From Candidatus Eiseniibacteriota bacterium (lineage in GTDB: Bacteria > Eisenbacteria > RBG-16-71-46 > CAIMUX01 > VGJL01), in NCBI GenBank assembly GCA_014729455.1, contig WJJW01000092.1, positions 1-7,999 of the forward strand: 7,999 bases of DNA. The letters are read 5' to 3'. The translations under genes and the position numbers were made by a program. Within the stretch, counting starts at the first letter, position 1; each line of letters opens with the position of its first letter. Below are positions 1 through 6,934 of the stretch, in pieces. The notes beneath the pieces were generated by a model that had not been told where the DNA came from, searched no databases, and saw nothing but the letters and a program-made list of their open reading frames with translations.

Positions 1-15
1 CTCCCCCCCCCGCCC

Positions 16-45
16 CGCCCCCTCCCTCCTCGGAGGGAGGGGGCG
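16..45 (+). terminator. Strong GC hairpin, probable terminator of the upstream gene
   Basis: Positions 16-28 pair perfectly with 33-45 (13 bp, C-rich left arm and G-rich right arm) around a 4-nt loop, giving a very stable RNA hairpin. Only a broken pyrimidine/T-rich stretch follows at 46-59, with no clean U-run. Read on the opposite strand, the hairpin would be followed by a G-rich stretch with no T-run, so the plus orientation is preferred. It sits just before the polB promoter and would insulate polB from an upstream plus-strand gene outside the window. The hairpin is seen directly; the terminator role is inferred. Confidence 0.45.
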
Positions 46-74
46 TCCGCTTCGCTTTCGCCGCGCCGCTCTCG

Positions 75-80
75 TACAAT
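75..80 (+). promoter_or_regulatory. -10 element of a probable leaderless promoter for polB
   Basis: TACAAT matches the TATAAT consensus at 5 of 6 bases and is the only AT-rich hexamer in this very GC-rich stretch. It ends 6 nt before the polB ATG, so transcription would begin at or within a base of the start codon. The six bases between are all C, so there is no Shine-Dalgarno. No convincing -35 is seen: the bases at 17-18 bp spacing (around 51-57) match TTGACA poorly. A -10 alone directly before the start codon is the known layout of leaderless genes in several GC-rich bacterial phyla. Confidence 0.5.
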
Positions 81-86
81 CCCCCC

Positions 87-2402
87 ATGACCCGCGGGTT
101 CCTTCTGCACCCGACGTACCGGATCGAGTCCGGGCGCCCGGTCGTCCACCTGTTCGGCAAGCTCGAGACCGGCGAGAGCTTCGTCGCCCGCGACCGCCGG
201 ACGAAGCCGCACTTCTTCATCCGGGAGGCGGACCTCGAACGGGCCGGCGCGCTCGGCGATCCCCGGACCTCGTTCGACCGTCCCGGCTACCGCACCATGC
301 AGGGGGAGCCGGCGGCCCGGGTGAGCGTCCCGAAGCCGCCGGACACCCCGCCGGTCCGCGACCGCTTCCGTGAAGCGGGGATCGTCTGCTACGAGGCCGA
401 CGTCCCGTTCGCGACCCGCTTCCTGATCGACCGCGGGATCCGGGGGGCGCTGGCGATCGAGGGGGAATCCCGGCCGGGCCGGCTCGTGGATCGTGTCTAC
501 CAGGACGCCGATCTCGCGCCGGCCGATTGGGAGCCGGACCTCCGGATCCTGTCGCTGGACATCGAGACCGACGCGCGGGCGTCGCGGGTGTTCTCGATCG
601 GGCTGTACGGACCCGACGTCGCCGAGGTCCACTACGTCCCGGCGCGGGACGGCCCGATCCCGGAGCGCGCCCACGCTCACGAAGACGAGCCGGCGCTGCT
701 GCGCGCGTTCCTGAGGCGGCTGCGCGAGATCGACCCGGACGTTCTGGTCGGGTGGAACGTCATCGATTTCGACCTCTCGGTCCTCGAGGCGCGCTGCCAG
801 GAGCATCTGGTCGACTTCCACCTGGGACGGGCGGAGATGCGCTGCACGATCCGGATCGACCGGACCTTCTGGGGATCCTCGCGCGCCTCGATCCCGGGGA
901 GGGTGGTGCTGGACGGCGTGGCGCTGCTCCGCGGGGCGTTCGTCCGGCTGGAGGACTACCGGCTCGAGACCGCCGCCCGGACGGTTCTGGGGGAGGGAAA
1001 GATCCAGGCCTCGACCGGCAAGGGGGCCTGGATCGAGGAGGTCTATCGCAACGACGTCGAGCGGTTCGTCGCGTACAACCTGACCGACGCCCGGCTCGCG
1101 TTCGACGTGATCGAGAGGCTCCGGTTGATCCCGCTGGCGATCCGGCGGAGTCTCCTGACCGGAATGCCGCTCGACCGGGTCGGAGCGTCGATCGCCTCGT
1201 TCGACTTCCTCTACCTGCACGAGCTGCGCAAGCGGGGAATCGTCGCGCCGAGCGTCGAGGCGGAGGTCGAGACGGAGCCGACCACCGGGGGCGCCGTCTT
1301 GCCGACCCGACCGGGGATCTACCGGAACATCCTCGTGTTCGACTACCGCAGCCTCTACCCGAGCCTGATCCTGACCTTCCACCTGGATCCGCTCTCGTTC
1401 GTGCCCGATCCGCGGCCGGGGGAGGATCTGATCCGCGCCCCGAACGGAGCCCATTTCCGTCGGGAGGGGGGGATCCTCCCCGATCTGCTCGAGCGGTTCT
1501 TCCCCGAGAGGGAAGACGCGAAGCGGAGGGGCGACGGAATCGGGTCGACCGCCTACAAGATCCTGATGAATTCGTTCTACGGGGTGCTCGGGACGCCGCG
1601 CTGCCGGTTCCACTCGCCGCCGACCGCGAACGCGATCACCCGGTTCGGGCAGACGGTGCTGCACTGGACGAAGCGCTGGTTCGAGGCGGAGGGATACGAG
1701 GTCCTCTACGGCGACACGGACTCGCTGTTCGTCGAAAGCGGAGTCGAATCTCCCGATGAGGCGCGCGTGCTCGCCGAGGGTCTCGTCGAGCGCGCCAACG
1801 AGGCGCTGCGGGAACACTTCGAGCGGGAGTACCACGTCGAGAGCCGGCTGCTGCTGCAGTTCGAGCGGCTCTTCGAGCGGTTCTTCCTGCCGGGGCTGCG
1901 CCACTCGCGCGAGGGGAGCAAGAAGCGCTACGCCGGCCTGGTCCGGACCGACGGGCGTGAGGAGATCCTCTTCACCGGTCTGGAATCGAAGCGGCGCGAC
2001 TGGACCGAGCTGGCGAAGAAGTTCCAGCACGAGCTGCTCTGGAAGGTGTTCCACGACGAGCCGGTCGACGAGACGATCCGGACCTTCGTCGAGGATCTGC
2101 GCGGCGGCCGGTACGACGAGCGGCTCGTCTACACAAAGGCGCTGCGCAAGGAGCCGGAGGAGTACACGGCGACCACGCCGCCGCACGTCAAGGCGGCACG
2201 CCAGATGTCCGAGCGGGACGGCAGATTGATCGCCTACGTCATCACGACGGCCGGTCCGGAGCCGGCGGGCGAGACGACCCACCCGCTCGACTACGATCAC
2301 TACATCGAGAAGCAGATCCGCCCGGTCGCCGAGTCGGTCCTCGCCTGCCTCGGGAAGCGGTGGGAGGAGGTCTGGTCGGGTCAGCGGGGGCTCTTCGAGT
2401 GA
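87..2402 (+). CDS. polB: DNA polymerase II, family B, with 3'-5' exonuclease
   Basis: This 771-residue protein is a family-B DNA polymerase of the bacterial Pol II type (E. coli Pol II is 783 aa). It acts in DNA-damage tolerance and replication restart. The proofreading exonuclease motifs are intact: Exo I with D158 and E160, Exo II around N224-D229 (GWNVIDFD), and Exo III with Y330 and D334. The polymerase motifs are also intact: motif A D419-S426 (DYRSLYPS), motif B K491-G499 (KILMNSFYG), and motif C YGDTDS with D543 and D545. The Pol II-like GSKKRYAGL (610-618) and PPHVKAAR (698-705) segments are present, and the last residues, GQRGLFE, resemble the E. coli Pol II end. The ATG at 87 fits the family N-terminus (GFLLHPTYR). 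It has no Shine-Dalgarno, consistent with leaderless translation. The stop overlaps the priA start. All catalytic residues are present, so an active enzyme is expected. Confidence 0.95.
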   Translation: MTRGFLLHPTYRIESGRPVVHLFGKLETGESFVARDRRTKPHFFIREADLERAGALGDPRTSFDRPGYRTMQGEPAARVSVPKPPDTPPVRDRFREAGIVCYEADVPFATRFLIDRGIRGALAIEGESRPGRLVDRVYQDADLAPADWEPDLRILSLDIETDARASRVFSIGLYGPDVAEVHYVPARDGPIPERAHAHEDEPALLRAFLRRLREIDPDVLVGWNVIDFDLSVLEARCQEHLVDFHLGRAEMRCTIRIDRTFWGSSRASIPGRVVLDGVALLRGAFVRLEDYRLETAARTVLGEGKIQASTGKGAWIEEVYRNDVERFVAYNLTDARLAFDVIERLRLIPLAIRRSLLTGMPLDRVGASIASFDFLYLHELRKRGIVAPSVEAEVETEPTTGGAVLPTRPGIYRNILVFDYRSLYPSLILTFHLDPLSFVPDPRPGEDLIRAPNGAHFRREGGILPDLLERFFPEREDAKRRGDGIGSTAYKILMNSFYGVLGTPRCRFHSPPTANAITRFGQTVLHWTKRWFEAEGYEVLYGDTDSLFVESGVESPDEARVLAEGLVERANEALREHFEREYHVESRLLLQFERLFERFFLPGLRHSREGSKKRYAGLVRTDGREEILFTGLESKRRDWTELAKKFQHELLWKVFHDEPVDETIRTFVEDLRGGRYDERLVYTKALRKEPEEYTATTPPHVKAARQMSERDGRLIAYVITTAGPEPAGETTHPLDYDHYIEKQIRPVAESVLACLGKRWEEVWSGQRGLFE

Positions 2403-4432
2403 GCGGCTCCCCCGGCGCAGCGTCTCCGCCGGCGCTTGCCGACGTCGCGATCCCGGTCGCGGCGCCCGACCCGTTCACCTACCGAATCCCGGAGGAGCTG
2501 CGGGGACGGATCGTGCCGGGGCAGCGGGTGCCGGTCCCGCTCGGAAGGCGGCGGACCCACGGCTACGTGGTCCGCGTACACGACGATCCCCCTCCGGAAC
2601 GTCTGCGGGCTCTCGGCGCACCCGACCCGGAGACGCCGCTGCTCACCCCTCCGCTCCTGGAGCTGTGCCGCTGGGTGGCCGACTACTACCTCGCGCCGCT
2701 GGGGGAGGTCCTGGAGGGGGCCCTGCCGCGGATCCCGTTCGAGGGGAGAGGAAGAGACGTCGAGGCGCCGGTGCAACAGGGACCGCTCGATCCCGCCCCC
2801 TCCCTCACTCCGGAGCAGGAGGCGGTCGTGGCGGCGGTCGGGGCGGATCTGGATCCGCCGCGCTTCGTCGTCCACCACCTCCAAGGGGTTCCCGGGTCGG
2901 GGAAGACGGAGGTCTATCTCGCCCTCGCCGACCGGGTGATCGGGGCGGGCGGGTCGGTGCTGATCCTCGAGCCGGAGATCGGCCTGGCGACCCACATCCT
3001 CGAGCGGGTCCGCCGGCGGTACGGCGCCCTGGCCGGTCTCTACCACTCGCAGACCGGCGTCCGGGAACGGCGGGCGACCTGGGAGAGGGCGCGGGCGGGC
3101 GCGATCCGGATCGTCGTCGGGGCCCGATCCGCCGTCTTCGTCCCGCTCGAACGTCCCGGTCTTCTCGTCGTCGACGAGGAACAGGAGCCGGCCTACAAGC
3201 AGGAGGACGCGCCGCGCTATCACGGGCGGGACGTGGCGGTCGTGCGCGCGCGGATCGAGGGGATCCCGATCCTGCTCGGATCCGCGACGCCGAGCCTCGA
3301 GGCGTGGTGGAACGTCCGGTCGGGAAAGTTCCGGGGGCATCGCCTCGCCGAGCGGTACGCGGGGCGGCCTCCCGCGCGGATCGAGGTGGTCGATCTGCGC
3401 GCCGACCCCGGCCTGCGTCCTTCCGGCGCGCCGGTCTCCCTGTTCTCCGCAGCGCTCGTCACCCGGATCCGGCGCCGGCTCGAGGCGGGGGAGCTGTCGA
3501 TCCTCTTCCTGAACCGGAGGGGGCACTCGACGGTCGTGCAATGCTCCGCGTGCGGCGAGATGATCCGCTGCGGCCGGTGCGACGTCGTGATGACCTTCCA
3601 TCGCGCCACCGACGACCTGCGCTGCCACCACTGCGGGCGGATCCGGACGAAGCCGGAGCGCTGCCCCGCCTGCGAGCCGGGTCGCCTCTTCTACGGCGGA
3701 GCCGGGACCCAGAAGCTGGAGGAGCAGCTCGCCGCGCTGTTCCCCCGGGCGCGGATCCTGCGGCTCGACACCGATTCGACCCGACGCCGCGGCAGTCACG
3801 CCGCCCACCTCGCCGCGATCGACCGGGGGGAGGTCGACCTCCTGATCGGCACCCAGATGGTCGCGAAGGGGTTCGACTTCCCGCGGGTGACGCTGGTCGG
3901 GGTCCTCCAGGCGGATCGGGAGATGGGACTGCCGGAGTTTCGCGCGGCGGAGCGGGCGTTCCAGGTCTTGACCCAGGTCGCGGGGCGGGCGGGGCGCGGC
4001 GAGTCGCCGGGCGAGGTGATCGTGCAGACGATGACGCCGGATCACTACGTGATCCAGGCGGCCGCGCGGGGGGACTTCGAGCGGTTCGCCGCCGCCGAGA
4101 TCGAGACGCGGCGCCCCCTGGCGTATCCGCCGTTCACGCGGATGGCGCACCTGCTGTTCGACGGACGCGTGGAGGGGAACGTCCGCAACCGCGCGGAGGC
4201 GACCGCCGCCGCGCTGGCTCCGCGCGCCTCCCGCTCCGGCGTCGAGCTGCTCGGGCCGGCTCCGATGTTCCTGACCCGTTTGAAGGGCAGCTACCGCTGG
4301 CATTTGACGTTGAAGGGAGCCCGGAGCGACCGGGTCCATCGGCTGGCGCGCTTCGCGCGGGAGCTGCGCCCGCCTCCGGGGACCCGGGGCGTGCGGCTGC
4401 AGGTCGACATCGATCCGATCCGGACTCTGTAG
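2399..4432 (+). CDS. priA: Primosomal protein N' (replication restart helicase PriA)
   Basis: PriA is a superfamily 2 DNA helicase that recognises stalled or collapsed forks and loads the replisome. With the GTG at 2399 the protein is 677 aa (E. coli 732). The N-terminal DNA-binding region (DPFTYRIP, then VPVPLG) is followed by Walker A GVPGSGKT (163-170), a DEEQ box (259-262) leading into YKQEDAPRYHGRD, GSATPS (294-299), and eight cysteines in four pairs (382/385, 391/394, 409/412, 422/425) that bind two zincs. QVAGRAGRG (526-534) is helicase motif VI, and the family's YPPF follows. An in-frame GTG at 2360 would add 13 residues without family similarity. The 2399 start is preferred because GGGGG at 2386-2390 lies 8 nt upstream and its GTGA overlaps the polB stop, the usual layout for coupling. 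The helicase box reads DEEQ where DEEH is more usual in PriA. Confidence 0.95.
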   Translation: MSGSPGAASPPALADVAIPVAAPDPFTYRIPEELRGRIVPGQRVPVPLGRRRTHGYVVRVHDDPPPERLRALGAPDPETPLLTPPLLELCRWVADYYLAPLGEVLEGALPRIPFEGRGRDVEAPVQQGPLDPAPSLTPEQEAVVAAVGADLDPPRFVVHHLQGVPGSGKTEVYLALADRVIGAGGSVLILEPEIGLATHILERVRRRYGALAGLYHSQTGVRERRATWERARAGAIRIVVGARSAVFVPLERPGLLVVDEEQEPAYKQEDAPRYHGRDVAVVRARIEGIPILLGSATPSLEAWWNVRSGKFRGHRLAERYAGRPPARIEVVDLRADPGLRPSGAPVSLFSAALVTRIRRRLEAGELSILFLNRRGHSTVVQCSACGEMIRCGRCDVVMTFHRATDDLRCHHCGRIRTKPERCPACEPGRLFYGGAGTQKLEEQLAALFPRARILRLDTDSTRRRGSHAAHLAAIDRGEVDLLIGTQMVAKGFDFPRVTLVGVLQADREMGLPEFRAAERAFQVLTQVAGRAGRGESPGEVIVQTMTPDHYVIQAAARGDFERFAAAEIETRRPLAYPPFTRMAHLLFDGRVEGNVRNRAEATAAALAPRASRSGVELLGPAPMFLTRLKGSYRWHLTLKGARSDRVHRLARFARELRPPPGTRGVRLQVDIDPIRTL

Positions 4433-4457
4433 CGGCCGGACGGGCCGGCGGGGCTTC

Positions 4458-4486
4458 TTGACACCCTCCGGGGGGGATCCTAGATT
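4458..4486 (+). promoter_or_regulatory. Sigma70-type promoter for the TPR lipoprotein gene
   Basis: A perfect -35 TTGACA (4458-4463) is separated by exactly 17 bp from TAGATT (4481-4486), which matches TATAAT at 4 of 6 bases including the key first, second and last positions. The predicted transcription start is near 4493, giving a leader of about 38 nt before the ATG at 4531. This is the clearest promoter in the window. It shows that the lipoprotein gene need not depend on read-through from priA. A GC-rich inverted repeat just after the priA stop (4433-4449) lacks a T-run, so separation from priA by termination is uncertain. Confidence 0.7.
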
Positions 4487-4530
4487 CTGACCCGGTGGGG
4501 CGTGTGGTCCAGGGCTTGAGGGGGAGTGAA

Positions 4531-5823
4531 ATGAAACGCGCATTGTCCTGTCTGTTCATCGGTGTCGCGCTGCTCGCGATCGGTTCCGGGGGGTGCAAGA
4601 ATCCCAGCCTGAGCGGCGCAATCCTGCATTTCGACCAGGGCCGGTACGATCGGGCGCGCGAGGCGGCCATGGAGGCCGTGTCGCAGGAGCCGAACAACGC
4701 CGAGGCGCATCTCGTGCTCGGCCGTGCATTCGCGGAGCTCGACAGCACGACCCGGGCCCGGCGCCACATCGATCGGGCGATCGACCTCTCCGCGGAGCGC
4801 CAGCCGGACATCCAGGAGCAGGCGCACAACGCGCTGGAGCACTACTGGAGCCTTCGCCACAACGAGGGGCTCTCCTACGCGCAGGCGGCCCAGGAGTCGG
4901 CGAACCGGGACAGTCTCGACGCGGCGATGCAGAACTACCGCGCCGCCCTCGACCGGTTCAAGCGCGCCCGCGTCTACGAGCCGGACAAGGAAGCGACCCC
5001 CCGGAACATGGGTGCCGTCTACTTCAGCCTCGGGGAGCCGGACTCCGGTCTCGCCGTGCTGAAGGAGGCACAGACCCTGGCGGAGCCGGGGGACTCGACG
5101 GCCGCGCAGCAGCTCTTCAATCAGTACCGCCGGCTCGGCAACGACGCCGCCAGCCAGCAGCTCGAAGACGGCACGATCGACCCGGAGGGGCTGCGCGACG
5201 CGATCCGCTTCTACAGTGCCGCCGAGGAGCTGCAGCCGCGGGACACCGATCTGCTCTTCTCGCTCGGGGTGGTCCACTTCCAGCTCGCGAACGCCGACGA
5301 GGAGCACGCGACGGAGCACATGCAGGACGCGGTGGAGTATTTCGACAAGACCCTGCAGATCAATCCGCGGGACGAGGAGGCGCTGTACAACGCCGCTTCC
5401 CTGCGGCTGGAGTTGGAGCAGTGCGAGAAGGGGCTCGAGCAGTCGCAGCGCCTTCTCGACATGAATCCGCGGCAGGGGCGCTACCACGGACTGCAGGGAC
5501 GGATCCTCGACTGTCTCGGGGACAAGGACAAGCGGGTCGCCGGGCTCGTCTTCTCCCAGGCTCTGCGTTCCGGAGAGGTCCTGGAGGACGTCCAGGAGCT
5601 GCGTCAGGAGTACGGCGTCCAGTCCGACATCGAGAGGAAGTACCGCGAGGAGGGGGCTCCGGAGGAGATCCGCTCGTTCACCGACGCGACCGGCGGCCGG
5701 TACGTCACCTGGTTCTACTGGACACGCGGGCGCGCCTACGCCTTCCACAACGGCGAGGAGATGTACCAGACCGAATTCCAGCCGCAGCAGCCGGAGGAGG
5801 GAAGCGGCGGCGATCTGGAGTGA
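4531..5823 (+). CDS. Predicted TPR-repeat lipoprotein, function unknown
   Basis: This 430-residue protein starts with a basic residue pair, a hydrophobic stretch (A4-I17) and GSGG before C22, a plausible lipobox. It is predicted to be exported, cleaved and lipidated at C22, probably to face the periplasm. The remainder is mostly helical pairs of TPR type: about 30-55 and 57-90, 128-185 (less regular, with a charged insert), and 222-250, 264-300 and 300-348. These have typical small, Tyr and Ala positions and NP turns (INPRDEEALYNAA, MNPRQGRYHG). The C-terminal 50 residues differ: they contain a Trp/Tyr-rich segment (YVTWFYWTRGRAYAFHNG, 391-408) that looks like a small beta-strand module. TPRs mediate protein-protein contacts, so a scaffold or envelope-assembly role is possible, but no specific function can be named. 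The ATG at 4531 is chosen for its GAGGGGGAG ribosome site (4518-4526) and because the signal peptide begins there; the upstream GTG at 4498 and the one at 4495 put extra residues before it. Confidence 0.85.
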   Translation: MKRALSCLFIGVALLAIGSGGCKNPSLSGAILHFDQGRYDRAREAAMEAVSQEPNNAEAHLVLGRAFAELDSTTRARRHIDRAIDLSAERQPDIQEQAHNALEHYWSLRHNEGLSYAQAAQESANRDSLDAAMQNYRAALDRFKRARVYEPDKEATPRNMGAVYFSLGEPDSGLAVLKEAQTLAEPGDSTAAQQLFNQYRRLGNDAASQQLEDGTIDPEGLRDAIRFYSAAEELQPRDTDLLFSLGVVHFQLANADEEHATEHMQDAVEYFDKTLQINPRDEEALYNAASLRLELEQCEKGLEQSQRLLDMNPRQGRYHGLQGRILDCLGDKDKRVAGLVFSQALRSGEVLEDVQELRQEYGVQSDIERKYREEGAPEEIRSFTDATGGRYVTWFYWTRGRAYAFHNGEEMYQTEFQPQQPEEGSGGDLE

Positions 5824-5827
5824 CGGG

Positions 5828-5857
5828 CGTCGCTTCGGGATTCCCCGAACGGCGACG
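5828..5857 (+). other. Hairpin directly after the TPR lipoprotein stop codon
   Basis: CGTCGC (5828-5833) pairs with GCGACG (5852-5857), and TTCGGG (5834-5839) pairs with CCCGAA (5844-5849). The loop is 4 nt (ATTC), with a 2-nt bulge on the 3' side, giving 12 base pairs. It begins 4 nt after the stop codon. No T-run follows, so it may be a 3'-end stabilising hairpin or a U-less terminator rather than a classic intrinsic terminator. Confidence 0.4.
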
Positions 5858-5875
5858 GACCCTCATCCCCTTCGA

Positions 5876-5915
5876 CGCGCCCGGTGGATTCGATCCCGCC
5901 GGGCGCGCCGGTTTT
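5876..5915 (+). terminator. Probable intrinsic terminator between the lipoprotein and KARI-like genes
   Basis: Nine bases at 5876-5884 (CGCGCCCGG) pair perfectly with 5899-5907. The interior can add GGAT/ATCC (5886-5889 with 5893-5896) around a TCG loop. TTTT at 5912-5915 begins 4 nt after the stem. The GC stem plus short T-run fits intrinsic termination in a GC-rich genome. The hairpin overlaps a possible upstream GTG at 5884, which argues against that codon as the start of the next gene. The short T-run may allow read-through, which would matter because no promoter is visible between here and 5944. Confidence 0.45.
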
Positions 5916-5943
5916 CGCGGCGGGAGGAGACGGAGCAGGACGG

Positions 5944-6891
5944 ATGCAGCAGCTCGAAACCCCGATCGGAATCCTGGGATACGGCAACCAGGGCAGGGCG
6001 CAGGCGGGCAACCTGCGGGACGCGGGGTTGGAGGTCTACGCGGGCGGCCGTCCCGGCGGACCCTCGGCCGAGGCGGCGGCGCGGGACGGCTTCGCGTTCC
6101 TTCCGACCCCGGAGCTCGCGGACCGGTGCGCCCTGGTGGCGCTGCTCACGCCGGATGAGACCCACGGCACGATCCTGGCCCAACTGGCGGGCGGTGCGTC
6201 GGTCCGGACCCTCGTCCTCGCGCACGGCTTCTCCCTGCGCTTCGAGGACCCCGATCTCCATCCGAGCTGGGACGTCGTGCTCGTGGCCCCGTCGGGACCG
6301 GGGACCGCGCTGCGCACGCCCGCGGGGGCGGGAAGGATCGGAGCCCTGATCGGCGTGCACCGCGACCGGAGCGGACGCGCGCTGGAAAAGGCGCGGGCGT
6401 ACGCGACGGCCGCGGGATGCGCCCCGGAGGGCTTGATCGAGACGACCGTCGCCGCGGAGGCGGAGATCGACCTCTTCGGGGAGCAGGCGGTTCTCTGCGG
6501 CGGTCTCTCTGCGCTGGTCCTGGCGGCCTGGGAGACTCTGGTCGAGCGGGGATACGATCCGGAGATCGCCTACCTGGAGTGCGTCCACCAGGCGGCGTTG
6601 ACCGCTTCGATGATCCGGGATCACGGGATCGCGGGGATGCGGGAGCGGATCAGCAGCCTGGCTCTCTTCGGGGATCTGACCCGCGGGCCGCGGGTGATCG
6701 GACCATCCGCGCGCGCGGCGCTCGGAGAGATCCTCGAGGAGATCCGTGACGGCCGGTTCGCCGGCGAATGGGCGGAGGAGGTGGCGAGCGGAAAGAAGGA
6801 AAGCCGGAAAGGTCTGGAGGCGAGCCGGCGGCACGCGGTGGAGCGGGCGCGCGCGAGCCTGCAGCGGCGCCCGCAACCGCCGGTCGAGTGA
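5944..6891 (+). CDS. Divergent ketol-acid reductoisomerase (IlvC) family protein
   Basis: KARI normally converts acetolactate-type substrates to dihydroxy acids in valine, leucine and isoleucine synthesis, using NAD(P)H and Mg2+. This 315-residue protein has the class I layout: Rossmann loop GYGNQG (12-17), AHGF with H94, VAP-GPG (114-120), E172, DLFGEQAVLCGG with metal ligands D176 and E180, ECVH with E212, GIAGMR, S237, and GDLTRGPRVIG (243-253). Two active-site positions are altered. The lysine after VAP (E. coli K155 equivalent) is S117, and the second glutamate of the usual ECLHE (E. coli E393 equivalent) is Q216. The usual N-terminal segment before the Rossmann fold is also short. The ATG at 5944 is preferred over the GTG at 5884: it has AGGA (5937-5940) and GGAGGAGA (5923-5930) upstream, and the longer version adds only low-complexity residues. 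No ilv or leu genes are adjacent. Family membership is secure; KARI activity is doubtful. Confidence 0.85.
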   Translation: MQQLETPIGILGYGNQGRAQAGNLRDAGLEVYAGGRPGGPSAEAAARDGFAFLPTPELADRCALVALLTPDETHGTILAQLAGGASVRTLVLAHGFSLRFEDPDLHPSWDVVLVAPSGPGTALRTPAGAGRIGALIGVHRDRSGRALEKARAYATAAGCAPEGLIETTVAAEAEIDLFGEQAVLCGGLSALVLAAWETLVERGYDPEIAYLECVHQAALTASMIRDHGIAGMRERISSLALFGDLTRGPRVIGPSARAALGEILEEIRDGRFAGEWAEEVASGKKESRKGLEASRRHAVERARASLQRRPQPPVE

Positions 6892-6910
6892 GAAGATGAG
6901 AAACTCGGGG

Positions 6911-6932
6911 AGGATCGGGCGGGGCCGATTTT
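6911..6932 (+). terminator. Weak terminator-like hairpin after the KARI-like gene
   Basis: ATCGG (6914-6918) pairs with CCGAT (6925-6929) around a 6-nt G-rich loop, extendable by two G-T wobbles and an A-T pair (6911-6913 with 6930-6932). The 3' arm runs into TTTTC. The core stem is only 5 bp, so termination would be inefficient. It lies between the KARI-like stop and the rho promoter, where a terminator would be expected. Confidence 0.25.
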
Positions 6933-6934
6933 CA

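Noticed and set aside
527..1759. A 410-codon plus-strand frame inside polB
   Set aside because: It overlaps the conserved polymerase frame and its translation is Arg/Gly/Pro-rich with no family similarity; a GC-driven shadow.
4433..4449. Inverted repeat GCCGG/CCGGC just after the priA stop as a terminator
   Set aside because: The stem is only 5 bp with a 5-nt loop and no T-run, and such repeats are common by chance at this GC content.
2665..4461. A 598-codon plus-strand frame inside priA
   Set aside because: It is a shadow of the priA frame, low in complexity, with no recognisable motif.
2381..4543. A 720-codon open frame on the minus strand opposite priA
   Set aside because: It is fully antisense to an unmistakable PriA. 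Its translation is Arg/Pro/Gly/Asp-rich low-complexity sequence without domains, as expected for the mirror frame of a GC-rich gene.
4480..5748. A 422-codon minus-strand frame opposite the TPR gene
   Set aside because: It mirrors the TPR repeats in antisense (Leu/Val/Arg-rich) and has no credible ribosome site or domain. The sense gene has a clear promoter, ribosome site and signal peptide.
5884..5943. GTG at 5884 as the start of the KARI-like protein
   Set aside because: The codon lies inside the terminator-like stem, has no suitable ribosome site, and adds 20 residues without family similarity. The ATG at 5944 has good purine-rich sites.
4593..6158. A 521-codon plus-strand frame across the TPR gene and the KARI-like start
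   Set aside because: It crosses two better-supported genes and the terminator hairpins, and its composition is typical of an out-of-frame GC-rich shadow.
5863..6876. A 337-codon minus-strand frame opposite the KARI-like gene
   Set aside because: The sense frame shows clear IlvC-family motifs; the antisense product is Arg-rich without any motif.
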